Shown: one piece after another, positions 19,845 to 31,253 of the stretch
How the letters are laid out: every line of letters begins with the position of its first letter
How positions within the stretch are numbered: the stretch's first letter is position 1
NCBI RefSeq assembly: GCF_000722775.1
Contig: NZ_JPFZ01000011.1
Location: forward strand, 62,001-126,000
Length of the DNA stretch: 64,000 nt
Direction of reading: 5' to 3'
Source of the DNA: Streptococcus mitis subsp. hohhotensis
GTDB lineage: Bacteria; Bacillota; Bacilli; Lactobacillales; Streptococcaceae
Notes under the pieces: model-generated
Database searches by the model: none
Seen by the model: only the letters and a program-made list of their open reading frames with translations
What the model was told of the DNA's origin: nothing
Position numbers and translations under genes: made by a program

Positions 19845-21293
19845 TTATTTTCCTTCCAACACATCATTGATGGCAGCCTTGACTGACTCTAAACTGCTGT
19901 CACTTATTTCCATCATGTAAAGATTACTCTCAGGCATGGCGTAAGACGGTAAATCCATACGCCCTGTTCCTTTAAGATCTTGCGAATTGATCTTATAAGT
20001 TCCACCACTCTCAAGTTGGGCATTGACCAAATTCATCATGGTTTCAAGCGGCATATTGGTTTGAATCGAATCTTGCAGCCCTTTTATAATACTGTCATAA
20101 TTTTTCAAAGCTTCTGTCGAGGTTAACTTTTGCAAAATAGCTACAATCACCTTTTGCTGGTTACGACCACGATCCCGGTCTCCATCTGCCAGAGAATAGC
20201 GCTCACGCACAAATCCAAGAGCGTCTTTCGAATCCAAATGTAATGTACCTACTGGATAATTTTTTCCATTATTTGTATGTGCATTAAACTCCTGATCATT
20301 ATAGACATCGACTCCACCAAGGAGATCAATCAATTTCAAGAAAGAGGTGAAATTCAAACGAGCGTAGTAGTTTAAGTCAATGCCGTAGAGATTTTCCAGT
20401 GTGTGAATGGAAGCATCTACACCATAAATCCCTGCATGGGTTAACTTATCTTTTTGGTTGTTGCCACCATCTGCAATTGGAACATAGGAATCACGAGGGG
20501 TTGTTGTCAAGAGAATTTTTTTAGTTTCGCGATTCACTGTCATAATGATATTGACATCCGAACGAGAAACTGAACTGATTGGACCGTAAGTATCAATTCC
20601 GCTGATATAAACGTTGAAACTGTCACCTTTGACATCTTTTGGAGTTTCAACCGTCTTGGTTAATTCTTTGGTATAGATTTTCTTAATTTTTGAAGCATAG
20701 TCAGGATATTCCGATTCGATAATGTTTTCAAAGACACTGTTTAAGATAATCGCTTTCGTATCTCCAGCCAATAAACTCTTATAGGCTGCAAGATAGGAGC
20801 TGCTTTCTTCAACTGTCAATTCCTTATTTTGACTCGTCTTAATATCAGCGATTAGCTTTTGAATATTCTCATTATCCGTACCTGTTGGCCCCATAACACT
20901 AGATAATTGGGTAACATTATTGATATCGCTATCCTTTAAAACGACGACGCTGAGAGAATACTCTGAATAATTTGAAGTTGCATTAATATGACTTGTAAAT
21001 CCTACAAATTGCTGCAGAGTAAATAGAGAAACTGAACTCACTAAAACAGCTAGTGTCAAAAAGAAAATCGTGAACTTTTCTGCTTTTTTATAAATTATTA
21101 ATATTGCGGCAGTCACAGCAACCATCACGGCAAAAACTGCGACCACTATATTAACGTGCCTGAAAGCAAGTATATTGTACTTAAAGATTAAGAACAATAA
21201 AAAACCAACTAACAATAAATAAATAGTCAACAAAACTATATTAACACTTCGCTTCACTTTCTGTGAACGTGATTTTTTAAAACGTCTACTCAT
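19845..21293 (-). CDS. cpsA: LytR-CpsA-Psr family capsule attachment protein CpsA (Wzg)
   Basis: The first gene of the operon encodes a membrane protein that links capsule polymer to peptidoglycan. I choose the ATG at 21293 (482 residues, [16 protein letters not shown]), as in pneumococcus; an in-frame GTG three codons upstream is less likely. Three membrane segments lie near residues 18-105, then the DNA-PPF accessory domain and the LCP catalytic domain with [20 protein letters not shown] and [21 protein letters not shown]. The Arg residues in the last block bind the lipid pyrophosphate. Complete. Confidence 0.96.
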   Translation of the reverse strand: MSRRFKKSRSQKVKRSVNIVLLTIYLLLVGFLLFLIFKYNILAFRHVNIVVAVFAVMVAVTAAILIIYKKAEKFTIFFLTLAVLVSSVSLFTLQQFVGFTSHINATSNYSEYSLSVVVLKDSDINNVTQLSSVMGPTGTDNENIQKLIADIKTSQNKELTVEESSSYLAAYKSLLAGDTKAIILNSVFENIIESEYPDYASKIKKIYTKELTKTVETPKDVKGDSFNVYISGIDTYGPISSVSRSDVNIIMTVNRETKKILLTTTPRDSYVPIADGGNNQKDKLTHAGIYGVDASIHTLENLYGIDLNYYARLNFTSFLKLIDLLGGVDVYNDQEFNAHTNNGKNYPVGTLHLDSKDALGFVRERYSLADGDRDRGRNQQKVIVAILQKLTSTEALKNYDSIIKGLQDSIQTNMPLETMMNLVNAQLESGGTYKINSQDLKGTGRMDLPSYAMPESNLYMMEISDSSLESVKAAINDVLEGK

Positions 21294-21321
21294 GATTAAC
21301 ACCTATACATTTAATGTTACT

Positions 21322-21327
21322 ATTATA
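21322..21327 (-). promoter_or_regulatory. Extended -10 element of the capsule operon promoter
   Basis: Minus-strand TGATATAAT, a TGN-extended -10, lies about 30 bases upstream of the cpsA ATG. No good -35 is seen at 17 bases, which is consistent with an extended -10 promoter. The position agrees with the capsule promoter in pneumococcus. Confidence 0.7.
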
Positions 21328-21408
21328 TCACTTTTTTACGATAAATTCTACATTTAGCGAGTTTATAAACATTCTTAGATATAGGTTATTTGGACATCAT
21401 AAGCACTT

Positions 21409-21555
21409 ATACTCTTCGAAAATCTCTTCAAAGTACGTCAGCGTCCATCTACAACCTCAAAACAGTATTTTGAGCTGACTTCGTCAGTTCTATCTACCAC
21501 CTCAAAGCTGTACTTTGAGCTAGCTTCCTAGTTGCTCTTTGATTTTCATTGAGCA
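21409..21555. repeat. BOX-like repeat upstream of the capsule promoter
   Basis: Starts ATACTCTTCGAAAATCTCTT and ends TTTGATTTTCATTGAGCA. Internal hairpins TGACTTCGTCAG and CTCAAAACAGTATTTTGAG correspond to boxB-type modules, and a second CTCAAAGCTGTACTTTGAG unit follows, so the element is composite. It lies about 80 bases upstream of the cps -10. The rest of the cpsA to AliB-like gap holds only the promoter and a terminator. Confidence 0.85.
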
Positions 21556-21627
21556 TTAAACCATCAAAATCAATACAACATTTCATTTACAATTCAGCAT
21601 AACTAGACAACTACTAGCCCATACAGC

Positions 21628-21677
21628 AAAAAACAGTCCTATTAGGACGACTCTATAAAAATCATCCAATAGAACTG
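21628..21677 (-). terminator. Terminator of the AliB-like gene
   Basis: On the minus strand CAGTTCTATTGGATGA pairs with TCGTCCTAATAGGACTG (two mismatches) and is followed by six T. It lies 8 bases past the AliB-like stop codon and insulates the capsule promoter. Confidence 0.85.
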
Positions 21678-21684
21678 CTCATCA

Positions 21685-23643
21685 TTATTTAACATGATTT
21701 TCTGCTTCTTTTTGAGCTTTTTCGATTGCTTTTTTGCTTTCTTGCTCCCATTTGGTCTTCGCTTCTTCATACTGTTTGATTGTCACAGTATCTTTTTGCA
21801 GTTTCATATACTTGTAGTTATTGCCGTCACCCTTGATACCAACCAATGAATACCCTCTTGTAAATGGCGTTACTTTGGTTACAGATGCTGTACCACCACT
21901 TGACATGGCTGACATAATCAGAGAATTGTCAATCATCCAAGCCTGTGCTTCAGCATATTTTTCATAGCGTTTGGCTACATCTTTATTTTCACTATCTGCA
22001 TCTTTGAGCATCTTGGTGTAAGTATCAAGACCCAAGCTAGCAATCTTAGCTTTATCTTCCTGAGCATCTAGACCAAAGATCTTGAGGTAGAATCCATCCT
22101 CAGCATTGAAAGGATTAAGATAAGTTGACGGATCTTGGTAGTCACCTACCCAACCATCAAAGTTCAAATCGTAGTCTCGATCAGCTGGCGTTGGTGCCAA
22201 GAAGGCTACGTTATTAAAATCATCTGTTGAAAGTTGTTGAACATCAATAACAATGTTATCAGCACCCAAGACTGACTCAAGGGTCTGCTTAACAGAGTTC
22301 ATACCTGTCACAGCATTTTTACTTGTCTGATCAACTGCAACATCCAAGTGAATTGGGAAAGTCACACCTTGACTTGCCAATTCTTTTTTAGCTTCCGCAA
22401 ATTTTACTTGGGCTTTTTCTTTGTTGAAATAGGCATCCTGAGCATCTGCCAAGTTAATACCTGACCATTCTGTGCCATAGTTGACCAATTTAGAAGCAAC
22501 TACTTCTCCAAAGGTCTTGTCTCCCACTTGAACAAATGTAGGAGGCACTAGGGTGTTACGAAGTGTCTTGCTAGCCGCTTCTTCCCCATTTGACTGAGCA
22601 GAATAGGCTGTGCGGTCCAAGGCAAAGTTCACTGCTTGGCGGAAGTTTTTGTTCAAGACAGCTGTCTCAGTTGACTTCTTCTGATCATCTGTCGTTTTAG
22701 CAGTGTGATTGTAGGCCTTACGGTTGACGTTGAAATTGAAATACCAAGAAGTCTTGTCCTGCAAGCTATAGACGATATTATCCTTATATTTCTCCTTGAT
22801 CTTAGCAAAGTTTGAACTATTTGGATAAACCCCAGCGATAGAATAAGCTCCACTTTCAAAGTTACGGATGGTCAATTCTTGGTCTGAGCCATCAAAATAA
22901 GCCAATTTCACGTGTTCAATCGATACTTTGTCATGATCATAGTAATGCGGATTCTTCACATACTCGATCGATGATTTTGATGTGAAATCTTTTAACAAAT
23001 AAGGTCCGCTGTAGAGAATGCTATCTGGAGATAGGGTACCAAAATCTTTCCCTTTTGAACTTAAAAACTCTTCATTTACCGGGAAAAGAATACTATTGGT
23101 TGTTTTGGAGTTCCAGTAAGGTTCTGGGCGTGCCAAAGTATATTCAATAGTCTGGTCGTCGATGGCCTTCACCCCAACCTTAGAAAAGTCAGAATCCGCT
23201 CCTGTAATATAATCATTCAAGCCCTTGATCGAGTTTTGAATCAAGTCAATGGCCTGGGATTTATTATCCACTGCGTACTTAATCCCTGTCACAAAATCTT
23301 GTGCCTTGACTGGGGCATATTCTTCACCGTCAGCCGTGAACCATTTGGCATCTTTTCTCAATTTGTAGGTATAAGTCAGACCGTCGCTCGACACAGACCA
23401 GTCTTCTGCCAAAGATGGAACTAGATTTCCGTGGTTGTCATTTTCAAGCAAACCATCAACTAGATTGGTTATAATAGCTGTATTATCAGCGTAGTAGTCT
23501 AATAAATAGTTAAATGTAGTTGGATTTCCACTAAAGGTTGATGAGTAAGTTTTTGTATCTGAACCTGATTGTCCGCAAGCAGCTAAAAGTAAAGCAGCCG
23601 CAACAGTCAGGCCTGCACTAAGGACACGCTTTTTTGTAGTCAT
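21685..23643 (-). CDS. AliB-like oligopeptide-binding lipoprotein (AliC/AliD type)
   Basis: A 652-residue paralogue of AliA. The lipoprotein signal peptide ends in the lipobox ALLLAACGQ, and the SBP_bac_5 domain fills the rest. The two proteins share long blocks (for example DGLLENDNHGNLVPSLAEDW and LVPPTFVQVG). AliB-like ORFs replace the capsule genes in one clade of non-encapsulated pneumococci and also occur in S. mitis (established). Here the gene is intact, between dexB and cpsA, next to a full capsule gene set. It has its own promoter (23683-23711), ribosome site (AAGGAG) and terminator. It probably feeds peptides to the Ami transporter or senses them. Confidence 0.9.
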   Translation of the reverse strand: MTTKKRVLSAGLTVAAALLLAACGQSGSDTKTYSSTFSGNPTTFNYLLDYYADNTAIITNLVDGLLENDNHGNLVPSLAEDWSVSSDGLTYTYKLRKDAKWFTADGEEYAPVKAQDFVTGIKYAVDNKSQAIDLIQNSIKGLNDYITGADSDFSKVGVKAIDDQTIEYTLARPEPYWNSKTTNSILFPVNEEFLSSKGKDFGTLSPDSILYSGPYLLKDFTSKSSIEYVKNPHYYDHDKVSIEHVKLAYFDGSDQELTIRNFESGAYSIAGVYPNSSNFAKIKEKYKDNIVYSLQDKTSWYFNFNVNRKAYNHTAKTTDDQKKSTETAVLNKNFRQAVNFALDRTAYSAQSNGEEAASKTLRNTLVPPTFVQVGDKTFGEVVASKLVNYGTEWSGINLADAQDAYFNKEKAQVKFAEAKKELASQGVTFPIHLDVAVDQTSKNAVTGMNSVKQTLESVLGADNIVIDVQQLSTDDFNNVAFLAPTPADRDYDLNFDGWVGDYQDPSTYLNPFNAEDGFYLKIFGLDAQEDKAKIASLGLDTYTKMLKDADSENKDVAKRYEKYAEAQAWMIDNSLIMSAMSSGGTASVTKVTPFTRGYSLVGIKGDGNNYKYMKLQKDTVTIKQYEEAKTKWEQESKKAIEKAQKEAENHVK

Positions 23644-23682
23644 CTTCTTTCTCCTTTATGTTAGTTTTTATAACATAGATTT

Positions 23683-23711
23683 ATTTTACCAAAATAGTGG
23701 AAATTTGTAAA
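23683..23711 (-). promoter_or_regulatory. Promoter of the AliB-like gene
   Basis: Minus strand TTTACA (23706-23711), 17-base spacer, TAAAAT (23683-23688), about 40 bases upstream of the ATG. Confidence 0.8.
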
Positions 23712-23753
23712 GTTAATTGAATTTCTAGAATGAAAGTTTATAAACCTTGGTTA

Positions 23754-23801
23754 TAAAAAAACAAAGGATTTCTGCCTTTCATACAGTCCTCCCTTGTTTT
23801 T
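23754..23801 (-). terminator. Probable terminator after dexB
   Basis: Minus-strand AACAAGGG pairs imperfectly with CCTTTGTT across a long loop, followed by seven T. A-rich and T-rich flanks on both sides would allow it to work in either direction. It lies 38 bases past the dexB stop codon. Confidence 0.55.
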
Positions 23802-23838
23802 ATACGATTTCAATTTTAAATTTTTCTGTAAAAAATAT

Positions 23839-25455
<1,617 letters not shown>

Positions 25456-25480
25456 TCATTATTTTAATAATCTGTAGTCT

Positions 25481-25518
25481 ATGATAGCGCTTTTTAAAAT
25501 TTTATGCAAGCGTTTGCC
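25481..25518 (-). promoter_or_regulatory. dexB promoter overlapped by a CcpA (cre) site
   Basis: Minus strand TTGCAT (25504-25509), 17-base spacer, TATCAT (25481-25486). The sequence ATGCAAGCGTTTGCC at 25504-25518 matches the cre consensus WTGNAANCGNWNNCW except for the last base and covers the -35 box. Carbon-catabolite repression of dexB is inferred. Confidence 0.75.
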
Positions 25519-25573
25519 TAATCTTTTTGATTCCTTTTTTAACTCCATAGTTTCCTAACTGCCAATTTTTTAT

Positions 25574-25579
25574 TATAAT
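25574..25579 (+). promoter_or_regulatory. -10 element for the UPF0371 gene
   Basis: TATAAT lies 19 bases before the ATG at 25599, with the ribosome site GAGG between them, so the leader is very short. Confidence 0.6.
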
Positions 25580-25598
25580 AGAGCTCAGAGGTAAAAAA

Positions 25599-27083
25599 AT
25601 GAAAAAACAAGCTTTTAGTTCTGAACAATATTTGAATCTACAGCGCGACCACATTTTGGAGCGCATTAATCAATTTGACGGCAAGCTCTACTTGGAGTTT
25701 GGTGGCAAAATGTTAGAAGATTTCCACGCTGCTCGTGTCCTTCCTGGTTATGAGCCTGACAACAAAATCAAGCTCTTGCAGGAGTTGAAAGAGCAGGTTG
25801 AGGTCGTGATTGCTATTAATGCAAGTAATATCGAGCATTCCAAAGCACGTGGTGACTTGGGCATTTCTTATGACCAAGAAGTTCTTCGTTTGATTGACAA
25901 ATTCAATGAACTGGGAATTTTTGTTGGCTCAGTGGTCATCACACAGTACGCTGGCCAACCAGCTGCAGATACCTTCCGCAATCAACTTGAGAAAAACGGA
26001 ATTGATTCTTATCTTCATTATCCAATCAAAGGATATCCGACGGATATGGATCACATCATTTCTCCAGAAGGCATGGGAAAAAATGACTACATCAAAACTA
26101 GTCGCAACTTGATCGTCGTAACCGCTCCTGGACCTGGTTCTGGAAAATTAGCAACTTGTATGTCCAATATGTACCACGACCAAATCAATGGCATCAAGTC
26201 TGGCTACGCTAAATTTGAAACCTTCCCAGTTTGGAATCTTCCCCTTCATCACCCAGTCAATTTGGCCTACGAGGCTGCCACAGCTGACCTTGATGATGTC
26301 AACATGATCGACCCCTTCCATCTCCAAACCTACGGAGAGACCACTGTCAACTACAACCGTGATATTGAAATTTTCCCAGTTCTGAAACGCATGTTGGAAC
26401 GTATCCTAGGAGAGTCTCCATACGCTTCTCCAACAGATATGGGAGTCAACATGGTTGGTTTTGCTATTACTGATGACGAGGCTGCTGTCGAAGCTTCTAA
26501 ACAAGAAATCATCCGCCGTTACTATCAAACTGTTCTTGATTTTAAAGCCGAAAAAGTTGGCGAAGCTGCTGTCAAGAAAATAGAATTGCTTATGAACGAT
26601 CTTGGCATCACACCTGCAGACCGTAAGGTTGCTGTCGTTGCCCGTCAAAAAGCAGAAGAAACTGGCGGACCAGCCCTAGCCCTTGAATTGCCAAATGGGG
26701 AAATCGTCACAGGTAAGAACTCAGAACTCTTTGGCCCTACAGCAGCTGCTCTTATCAACGCCATCAAAAAATCAGCTGACATTGCTAAAGAAGTAAAACT
26801 AATCGAACCTGAAGTTGTTAAGCCAATCCAAGGTCTTAAAATCGATCATCTCGGTAGTCGCAATCCACGCCTTCATTCTAATGAAATCCTGATTGCTCTT
26901 GCCATCACAGCTACAGAAAATCCTGATGCTGCTCGTGCTATGGAAGAGCTTGGCAACCTCAAAGGAAGCGAGGCCCACTCAACCATCATCTTGACAGATG
27001 AAGACAAGAATGTCCTTCGCAAACTAGGTATCAATGTAACCTTTGACCCATACTACCAATACGACCGTTTGTATCGCAAGTAA
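25599..27083 (+). CDS. UPF0371/DUF1846 family protein
   Basis: A 494-residue protein of the DUF1846 (UPF0371) family, the conserved neighbour between luxS and dexB in pneumococcus. The N-terminal [24 protein letters not shown] and [21 protein letters not shown] are family blocks; the latter looks like a phosphate-binding loop. The biochemical role is unknown. Coding bias is strong (few rare codons), unlike the AT-rich capsule genes. The gene reads toward luxS and ends in its own hairpin terminator. Confidence 0.9.
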   Translation: MKKQAFSSEQYLNLQRDHILERINQFDGKLYLEFGGKMLEDFHAARVLPGYEPDNKIKLLQELKEQVEVVIAINASNIEHSKARGDLGISYDQEVLRLIDKFNELGIFVGSVVITQYAGQPAADTFRNQLEKNGIDSYLHYPIKGYPTDMDHIISPEGMGKNDYIKTSRNLIVVTAPGPGSGKLATCMSNMYHDQINGIKSGYAKFETFPVWNLPLHHPVNLAYEAATADLDDVNMIDPFHLQTYGETTVNYNRDIEIFPVLKRMLERILGESPYASPTDMGVNMVGFAITDDEAAVEASKQEIIRRYYQTVLDFKAEKVGEAAVKKIELLMNDLGITPADRKVAVVARQKAEETGGPALALELPNGEIVTGKNSELFGPTAAALINAIKKSADIAKEVKLIEPEVVKPIQGLKIDHLGSRNPRLHSNEILIALAITATENPDAARAMEELGNLKGSEAHSTIILTDEDKNVLRKLGINVTFDPYYQYDRLYRK

Positions 27084-27090
27084 AGATTTC

Positions 27091-27116
27091 AACCTCTCCA
27101 CCCTCGGAGAGGTTTT
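27091..27116 (+). terminator. Terminator after the UPF0371 gene
   Basis: AACCTCTCC pairs perfectly with GGAGAGGTT around a 6-base loop, followed by TTTTCTCT. It begins 8 bases past the stop codon and lies upstream of the luxS promoter. Confidence 0.85.
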
Positions 27117-27141
27117 CTCTCTGTCTAAGGAGCCAGCTTTA

Positions 27142-27150
27142 TGTTATAAT
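27142..27150 (+). promoter_or_regulatory. Extended -10 promoter of luxS
   Basis: TGTTATAAT (TGN plus TATAAT) lies 27 bases upstream of the luxS ATG. Ribosome site GAAAGG at 27165-27170. Confidence 0.8.
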
Positions 27151-27177
27151 GAAAGAATAAAACTGAAAGGATTGACC

Positions 27178-27660
27178 ATGTCAAAAGAAGTTATTGTTGA
27201 AAGTTTTGAACTTGACCACACTATTGTTAAAGCACCCTATGTTCGCTTGATCGGGGAAGAAACAGGACCCAAAGGAGACATCATCTCCAATTATGACATT
27301 CGCTTAGTGCAACCAAACGAAGACTCTATCCCTACCGCTGGCCTTCACACTATCGAGCACCTCTTGGCTAAACTCATCCGTACCCGCATTGACGGTATGA
27401 TTGACTGTTCACCATTTGGTTGCCGCACAGGCTTCCACATGATTATGTGGGGACGCCATACTAGCGCTGAGATTGCAGCTGTTATCAAGGATTCGCTCAA
27501 GGAAATCGCTGAAACTACTACTTGGGAAGACGTCCCTGGAACAACCATCGAATCTTGCGGAAACTACAAGGATCACAGCCTCTTCTCTGCTAAAGAATGG
27601 GCAAAACTCATCCTAGAACAAGGGATTTCAGATGATGCCTTTGAGCGTCATGTGATTTAA
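27178..27660 (+). CDS. luxS: S-ribosylhomocysteine lyase LuxS
   Basis: Cleaves S-ribosylhomocysteine to homocysteine and DPD, the precursor of autoinducer-2; a cytoplasmic metalloenzyme of the activated methyl cycle. The 160 residues from the ATG at 27178 give the normal length; a longer in-frame reading from 27043 runs through the terminator and promoter and is not real. The metal site is HTIEHLL (HxxEH) plus the later Cys in [10 protein letters not shown]. Flanked by its own promoter and terminator. Confidence 0.97.
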   Translation: MSKEVIVESFELDHTIVKAPYVRLIGEETGPKGDIISNYDIRLVQPNEDSIPTAGLHTIEHLLAKLIRTRIDGMIDCSPFGCRTGFHMIMWGRHTSAEIAAVIKDSLKEIAETTTWEDVPGTTIESCGNYKDHSLFSAKEWAKLILEQGISDDAFERHVI

Positions 27661-27666
27661 ACATAA

Positions 27667-27704
27667 AAGGAACCAGTTTTTTTCAGCTGGCTCCTTCTTT
27701 TTTT
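27667..27704 (+). terminator. luxS terminator
   Basis: AAGGAACCAG pairs with CTGGCTCCTT (one mismatch), followed by CTTTTTTT. It begins 6 bases after the luxS stop codon. Confidence 0.9.
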
Positions 27705-27722
27705 ATTCTCAAAATTTTGTCT

Positions 27723-27829
27723 TATACTCAATGAAAATCAAAGAGCAAACTAGGAAACTAGCCGCAGGCTGTACTTGAGTACGGCAAGGCGACGTTGACG
27801 TGGTTTGAATTTGATTTTCGAAGAGTATT
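27723..27829. repeat. BOX-like repeat between luxS and clpL
   Basis: Starts TATACTCAATGAAAATCAAAG and ends GATTTTCGAAGAGTAT; contains ACGGCAAGGCGACGTTGACG, the boxA core. It lacks the long boxB module. Its last bases run into the clpL stop codon (27828-27830), so the repeat supplies part of the end of that gene. Confidence 0.9.
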
Positions 27830-29933
27830 AGGCTTTTTCACGAATAACCAAACCACCATCTTCCATGTCAGCTTCTAGGTGTTTAGCATCAAGGTTATCC
27901 AAGTGGAAGTCTGTGACTTTGTCACGGATTTGTTGTTCAACCACACGACGGAGTGGACGAACACCCATGACTTCATCGTAGCCTTCCTCAGTCATGTATT
28001 CTTTAGCAGCTTCGCTCACTGCCAAGTCAATGTCTTTCTTAGAAAGCGTCTTGTTAACTTCAACCAACATAAGGTCTACAATCTTAGAAAGATCTTCTTT
28101 GCTCAAGTGTGAGAATTCGATGACAGCATTGAAACGGTTAAGGAATTCTGGACGGAAGTAAGGTTTCAAACGATCCATCAATTCTGGTTTATCAGCATCT
28201 TCTGTCAAGTTGGCTTCATAGCCAAATCCAGCATTTGAGGTCGCAATAATGACAGTGTTCTTGAAGTTTACTGTATTTCCTTGACCATCTGTCAAACGAC
28301 CATCATCTAGAACTTGGAGGAGAAGAGTAATGACTTGAGGATCAGCCTTTTCAATCTCATCCAAGAGAATGATAGAGTATGGATTGCGACGAACACGTTC
28401 TGTTAAGGTATTGCTATTGTCATCATAGCCCACATAGCCTGCTGTTGTACCAATTAGCTTAGAAACGGCTGTGCGGTCACTGTATTCAGACATATCCAAA
28501 CGGATGATCGCATCCTTGGTTCCAAACATATCTAGCGCCAATTGTTTAGCAAGTTCTGTCTTACCAACACCAGTAGGACCTACAAAGAGGAAGCTACCGA
28601 TTGGACGGTTACCTTCATCAAAACCAGCACGGTTACGACGGATAGCTTTTGCTACTGCTTCAACGGCCTTATCTTGACCAATAACTTTCGTCTGCAAACG
28701 ATGACCCATATCTTTCAAACGTTCGATGTCCGTAGCCCCCATTTGAGATACTGGAATACCCGTCATACGTTCTACAGATTCAGCCACATCGTTGACACTT
28801 GCAGTCACTTTCATATCTTCTGTATGGTTTTCGATTTTCTTTTCCAATTCTGCGATGCGTGTTTTATAGTTTAGAGCTGCTTCAAAATCTTCTGCCTCAA
28901 CTGCTTTTTCTTGCTTGTCTTTTTCTACCTCAATTTCACGTTCAACAGCATGAACATCTGTTACTGGATGCTGAGCTGCTAAGTGAGCTGCCGTTACATC
29001 GACAAGGTCGATAGCCTTATCTGGCAAGCTACGTTGAGGAATATACTGAACAGAATAATCCACCGCTGCTTTCAAGACCTCGTCTGGCAAGATGACATTG
29101 TGGTGTTGTTGATAGAGGTCACGAATTCCTTGAAGAATTTTAAAAGTATCCTCTGCTGAAGGAGCATTGACCTTCACTTCGTTGAAACGACGAGCAAGAG
29201 CAGCATTCTTCAAGATGGTGTTACGGTATTCGTCTTGAGTAGTTGCGCCAATCACTGTCAATTCTCCACGTGAAAGAGCTGGTTTCAAGATATCAGCAAG
29301 ACCTTTAGACCCTTGACCATCACCTGTGCTACCAGCACCAAGAATTTGGTGAATTTCATCAAAGAAGAGGATAATATTCCCTGCTTCTTTCACTTCATTT
29401 ACTAGATTTTGAACGTTTTCTTCAAAGCTACCACGGTATTGGGTCCCAGCCTCAAGGCCTGAGATATCAATGGAAATAATTTCCTTATTCTTAATAGCAG
29501 CTGGAACATCACCATTCACAATAGCTTGTGCCAAACCTTCGACAACGGCTGTCTTACCAACGCCTGCATCTCCGACCAAAACAGGATTGTTCTTGGTACG
29601 GCGTGAGAGGATTTCAGATGCTTCTTGAATTTCCTTGTTTCGTCCGATAACAGGATCCAGCTTGCCCTCACGAGCTTCTGCTGTTAAGTTACGTCCAAGT
29701 TTTGCAAGGACACCATCTTGCTTCATACCTGACGTATGTTGTGGCATTTGTCCATCAACTTCTGCACTTCCTGGCAATTGGCCAGTTGCACGATAGCGAG
29801 CAAATTCCTCAGGTGTCACTTCACGTCCATTAATCAAATAGCGACGGTTTTCAGAACTATATCCTCGCATACCACCCATCAATTGGTTAAATAAATCATC
29901 CATGTTGTTAAAGTTATTAAAGTTGTTATTCAT
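27828..29933 (-). CDS. clpL: Clp ATPase ClpL (class III stress chaperone)
   Basis: A 701-residue HSP100 ATPase that disaggregates proteins after heat stress, in the cytoplasm. The N-terminus is the Asn/Phe-rich ClpL type ([20 protein letters not shown]). The first AAA domain has Walker [14 protein letters not shown] and Walker [10 protein letters not shown]; a short coiled middle domain spans about residues 325-375; the second has [13 protein letters not shown] and [12 protein letters not shown]. There is no ClpP-binding loop that I can recognise, as usual for ClpL. Two CtsR-type sites lie upstream. The TTA-complement stop codon overlaps the end of a BOX element. Confidence 0.96.
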   Translation of the reverse strand: MNNNFNNFNNMDDLFNQLMGGMRGYSSENRRYLINGREVTPEEFARYRATGQLPGSAEVDGQMPQHTSGMKQDGVLAKLGRNLTAEAREGKLDPVIGRNKEIQEASEILSRRTKNNPVLVGDAGVGKTAVVEGLAQAIVNGDVPAAIKNKEIISIDISGLEAGTQYRGSFEENVQNLVNEVKEAGNIILFFDEIHQILGAGSTGDGQGSKGLADILKPALSRGELTVIGATTQDEYRNTILKNAALARRFNEVKVNAPSAEDTFKILQGIRDLYQQHHNVILPDEVLKAAVDYSVQYIPQRSLPDKAIDLVDVTAAHLAAQHPVTDVHAVEREIEVEKDKQEKAVEAEDFEAALNYKTRIAELEKKIENHTEDMKVTASVNDVAESVERMTGIPVSQMGATDIERLKDMGHRLQTKVIGQDKAVEAVAKAIRRNRAGFDEGNRPIGSFLFVGPTGVGKTELAKQLALDMFGTKDAIIRLDMSEYSDRTAVSKLIGTTAGYVGYDDNSNTLTERVRRNPYSIILLDEIEKADPQVITLLLQVLDDGRLTDGQGNTVNFKNTVIIATSNAGFGYEANLTEDADKPELMDRLKPYFRPEFLNRFNAVIEFSHLSKEDLSKIVDLMLVEVNKTLSKKDIDLAVSEAAKEYMTEEGYDEVMGVRPLRRVVEQQIRDKVTDFHLDNLDAKHLEADMEDGGLVIREKA

Positions 29934-29974
29934 ATTCTTTACCTCTTTTTGTTTACTTTGTTATTATTATTGAT

Positions 29975-29991
29975 ATTGACTATCTTTGACC
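29975..29991 (-). promoter_or_regulatory. Proximal CtsR-type site upstream of clpL
   Basis: Minus strand GGTCAAAGATAGTCAAT matches the CtsR heptad repeat RGTCAAANANRGTCAAA except for the final base. It lies 42 bases before the clpL start, downstream of the leader ORF, and no promoter overlaps it that I can see. Confidence 0.75.
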
Positions 29992-30015
29992 TTTGTTTTA
30001 AAAAATTTAGACTAG

Positions 30016-30105
30016 CTAACTCGCTACTCTACGTACTATTTCTGGTTTTTCTTTTTCAAACAGGAGTAGACTATCTTTACTTCTGAAGATTTCTAGATTA
30101 AACAT
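30016..30105 (-). CDS. 29-residue leader ORF upstream of clpL
   Basis: ATG at 30105 lies 6 bases after a strong AAAGAGGTG ribosome site and opens a 29-codon frame (MFNLEIFRSKDSLLLFEKEK, then nine residues ending VAS) that stops at 30016. It lies between the distal clpL promoter and the clpL gene, in the same direction. A short hypothetical gene sits at this place in pneumococcal genomes as I recall. It is charged, without a signal peptide or membrane segment. Function unknown; it may be a regulatory leader peptide. Confidence 0.6.
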   Translation of the reverse strand: MFNLEIFRSKDSLLLFEKEKPEIVRRVAS

Positions 30106-30173
30106 AGACCCACCTCTTTCTATTTCACTTTAAATAAGTGTTCTAGCAAGGCTTTCATTTACCTTACGTTCAT

Positions 30174-30223
30174 AATATACTACATTAGTCAGAAAAGGTC
30201 AAGAGATTTGACTTTAATTGACC
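30174..30223 (-). promoter_or_regulatory. Distal clpL promoter with a CtsR-type site
   Basis: Minus strand TTGACC (30197-30202), 17-base spacer, TATATT (30174-30179). Just upstream, GGTCAATTAAAGTCAAA (30207-30223) matches the CtsR operator with one mismatch. Repressor binding there would abut the -35 box. The transcript would have a leader of about 235 bases. Confidence 0.8.
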
Positions 30224-30240
30224 AATATTTTTTAAACAGC

Positions 30241-30265
30241 AAAAACACCCTGAAACATCAGGGTG
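30241..30265 (-). terminator. Terminator of the rsmH-ftsL-pbpX-mraY operon
   Basis: Perfect 8-bp stem CACCCTGA/TCAGGGTG with the loop TGTT on the minus strand, followed by TTTTT, six bases past the mraY stop codon. Confidence 0.9.
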
Positions 30266-30271
30266 CCATTC

Positions 30272-31252
30272 TTATCTCAAATACAAAATTGCTAGGGTCA
30301 GTAGACTTGCTAGAAGCCCAACTCCCCAAAAGAAGAAGTCAACCTTCCACTCGCTCCAAGGATTTCCTTTACCAGAAAATCCTCCAAGTTCAAAATGGTG
30401 ATGCACAGGCGTCATACGAAAAATACGTTTACCACCAGTCATTTTGAAATAGCTGACTTGCATCATAACCGAAGTTGTTTCAAAGACATAAACAATTCCG
30501 ATAATCAAGAGAGTCCATTCTTGGTGGAGAGCCATTGAAATAGCTGCCAGCATTCCACCGAGAGCCAAACTTCCCACATCTCCCATAAAGACTTTAGCAG
30601 GCTTATGGTTAAAGACGAAGAAACCGAGTAAACCACCAATCATGGCAAGAATCACTAGAAGGATATCCATCTGACCTTGCACATAGGCAATAACTCCATA
30701 GGCAGACAAACTAATCACAACGGAAATACTAGCTAAACCGTCAATGCCGTCTGTCAAGTTGACTGCGTTTGAAAAACCAACTAGCCAGAAAAGAGCAAAA
30801 ACAATATAGAAAATCCCTAGATACACTTGGTAACCAAAAACTGAAAGCATATCGCCACCGCGCTCATAGAAAAGGTAGAAAATGACGCCACCTAGAAGTT
30901 GAAGTGCCAATTTTTGCTTAGGATTCAGCCCCTCATTGATTTTACGAAAGACCTTGAGAAAGTCATCTAAAAATCCGACAAGTCCATAAAGGACCAAGAT
31001 GAACAAAATCATTCCCACATTATTGGTCAATTGTTTTGCAAAAAGAGCAACAAGGAAACTCACCACAACTGCAGCAATGAGGAAAACAAGTCCCCCCATA
31101 GTTGGCGTGCCAGCTTTTGCCTGATGCTGTTTGACATCCTCGTGCATCTGCTGGCCTGTAATTTGCGCCTTTCTATAAAATTGGATAAAGGCCGGAATTC
31201 CTACCAAAGTTAGTAAAAATGTCACAATTCCAGCACTGATGGAAATAAACAT
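30272..31252 (-). CDS. mraY: Phospho-MurNAc-pentapeptide translocase MraY
   Basis: Transfers phospho-MurNAc-pentapeptide from UDP to undecaprenyl phosphate, giving lipid I at the inner face of the membrane. The 326 residues form about ten helices. Family motifs are visible: [11 protein letters not shown] near residue 49, the catalytic-loop DDFLKV and [10 protein letters not shown], and the HHHFE motif in [12 protein letters not shown]. Complete and of usual length. It directly follows pbpX (1 bp between the genes) in the conserved dcw-type cluster. Confidence 0.97.
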   Translation of the reverse strand: MFISISAGIVTFLLTLVGIPAFIQFYRKAQITGQQMHEDVKQHQAKAGTPTMGGLVFLIAAVVVSFLVALFAKQLTNNVGMILFILVLYGLVGFLDDFLKVFRKINEGLNPKQKLALQLLGGVIFYLFYERGGDMLSVFGYQVYLGIFYIVFALFWLVGFSNAVNLTDGIDGLASISVVISLSAYGVIAYVQGQMDILLVILAMIGGLLGFFVFNHKPAKVFMGDVGSLALGGMLAAISMALHQEWTLLIIGIVYVFETTSVMMQVSYFKMTGGKRIFRMTPVHHHFELGGFSGKGNPWSEWKVDFFFWGVGLLASLLTLAILYLR

Positions 31253-31253
31253 A

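Noticed and set aside
21294-21302. GTG start three codons upstream of cpsA
   Set aside because: The ATG at 21293 is better spaced from the AGGTG and agrees with the known CpsA N-terminus.
27043-27177. In-frame N-terminal extension of LuxS by 45 codons
   Set aside because: It runs through the UPF0371 terminator and the luxS promoter, and family length is 160.
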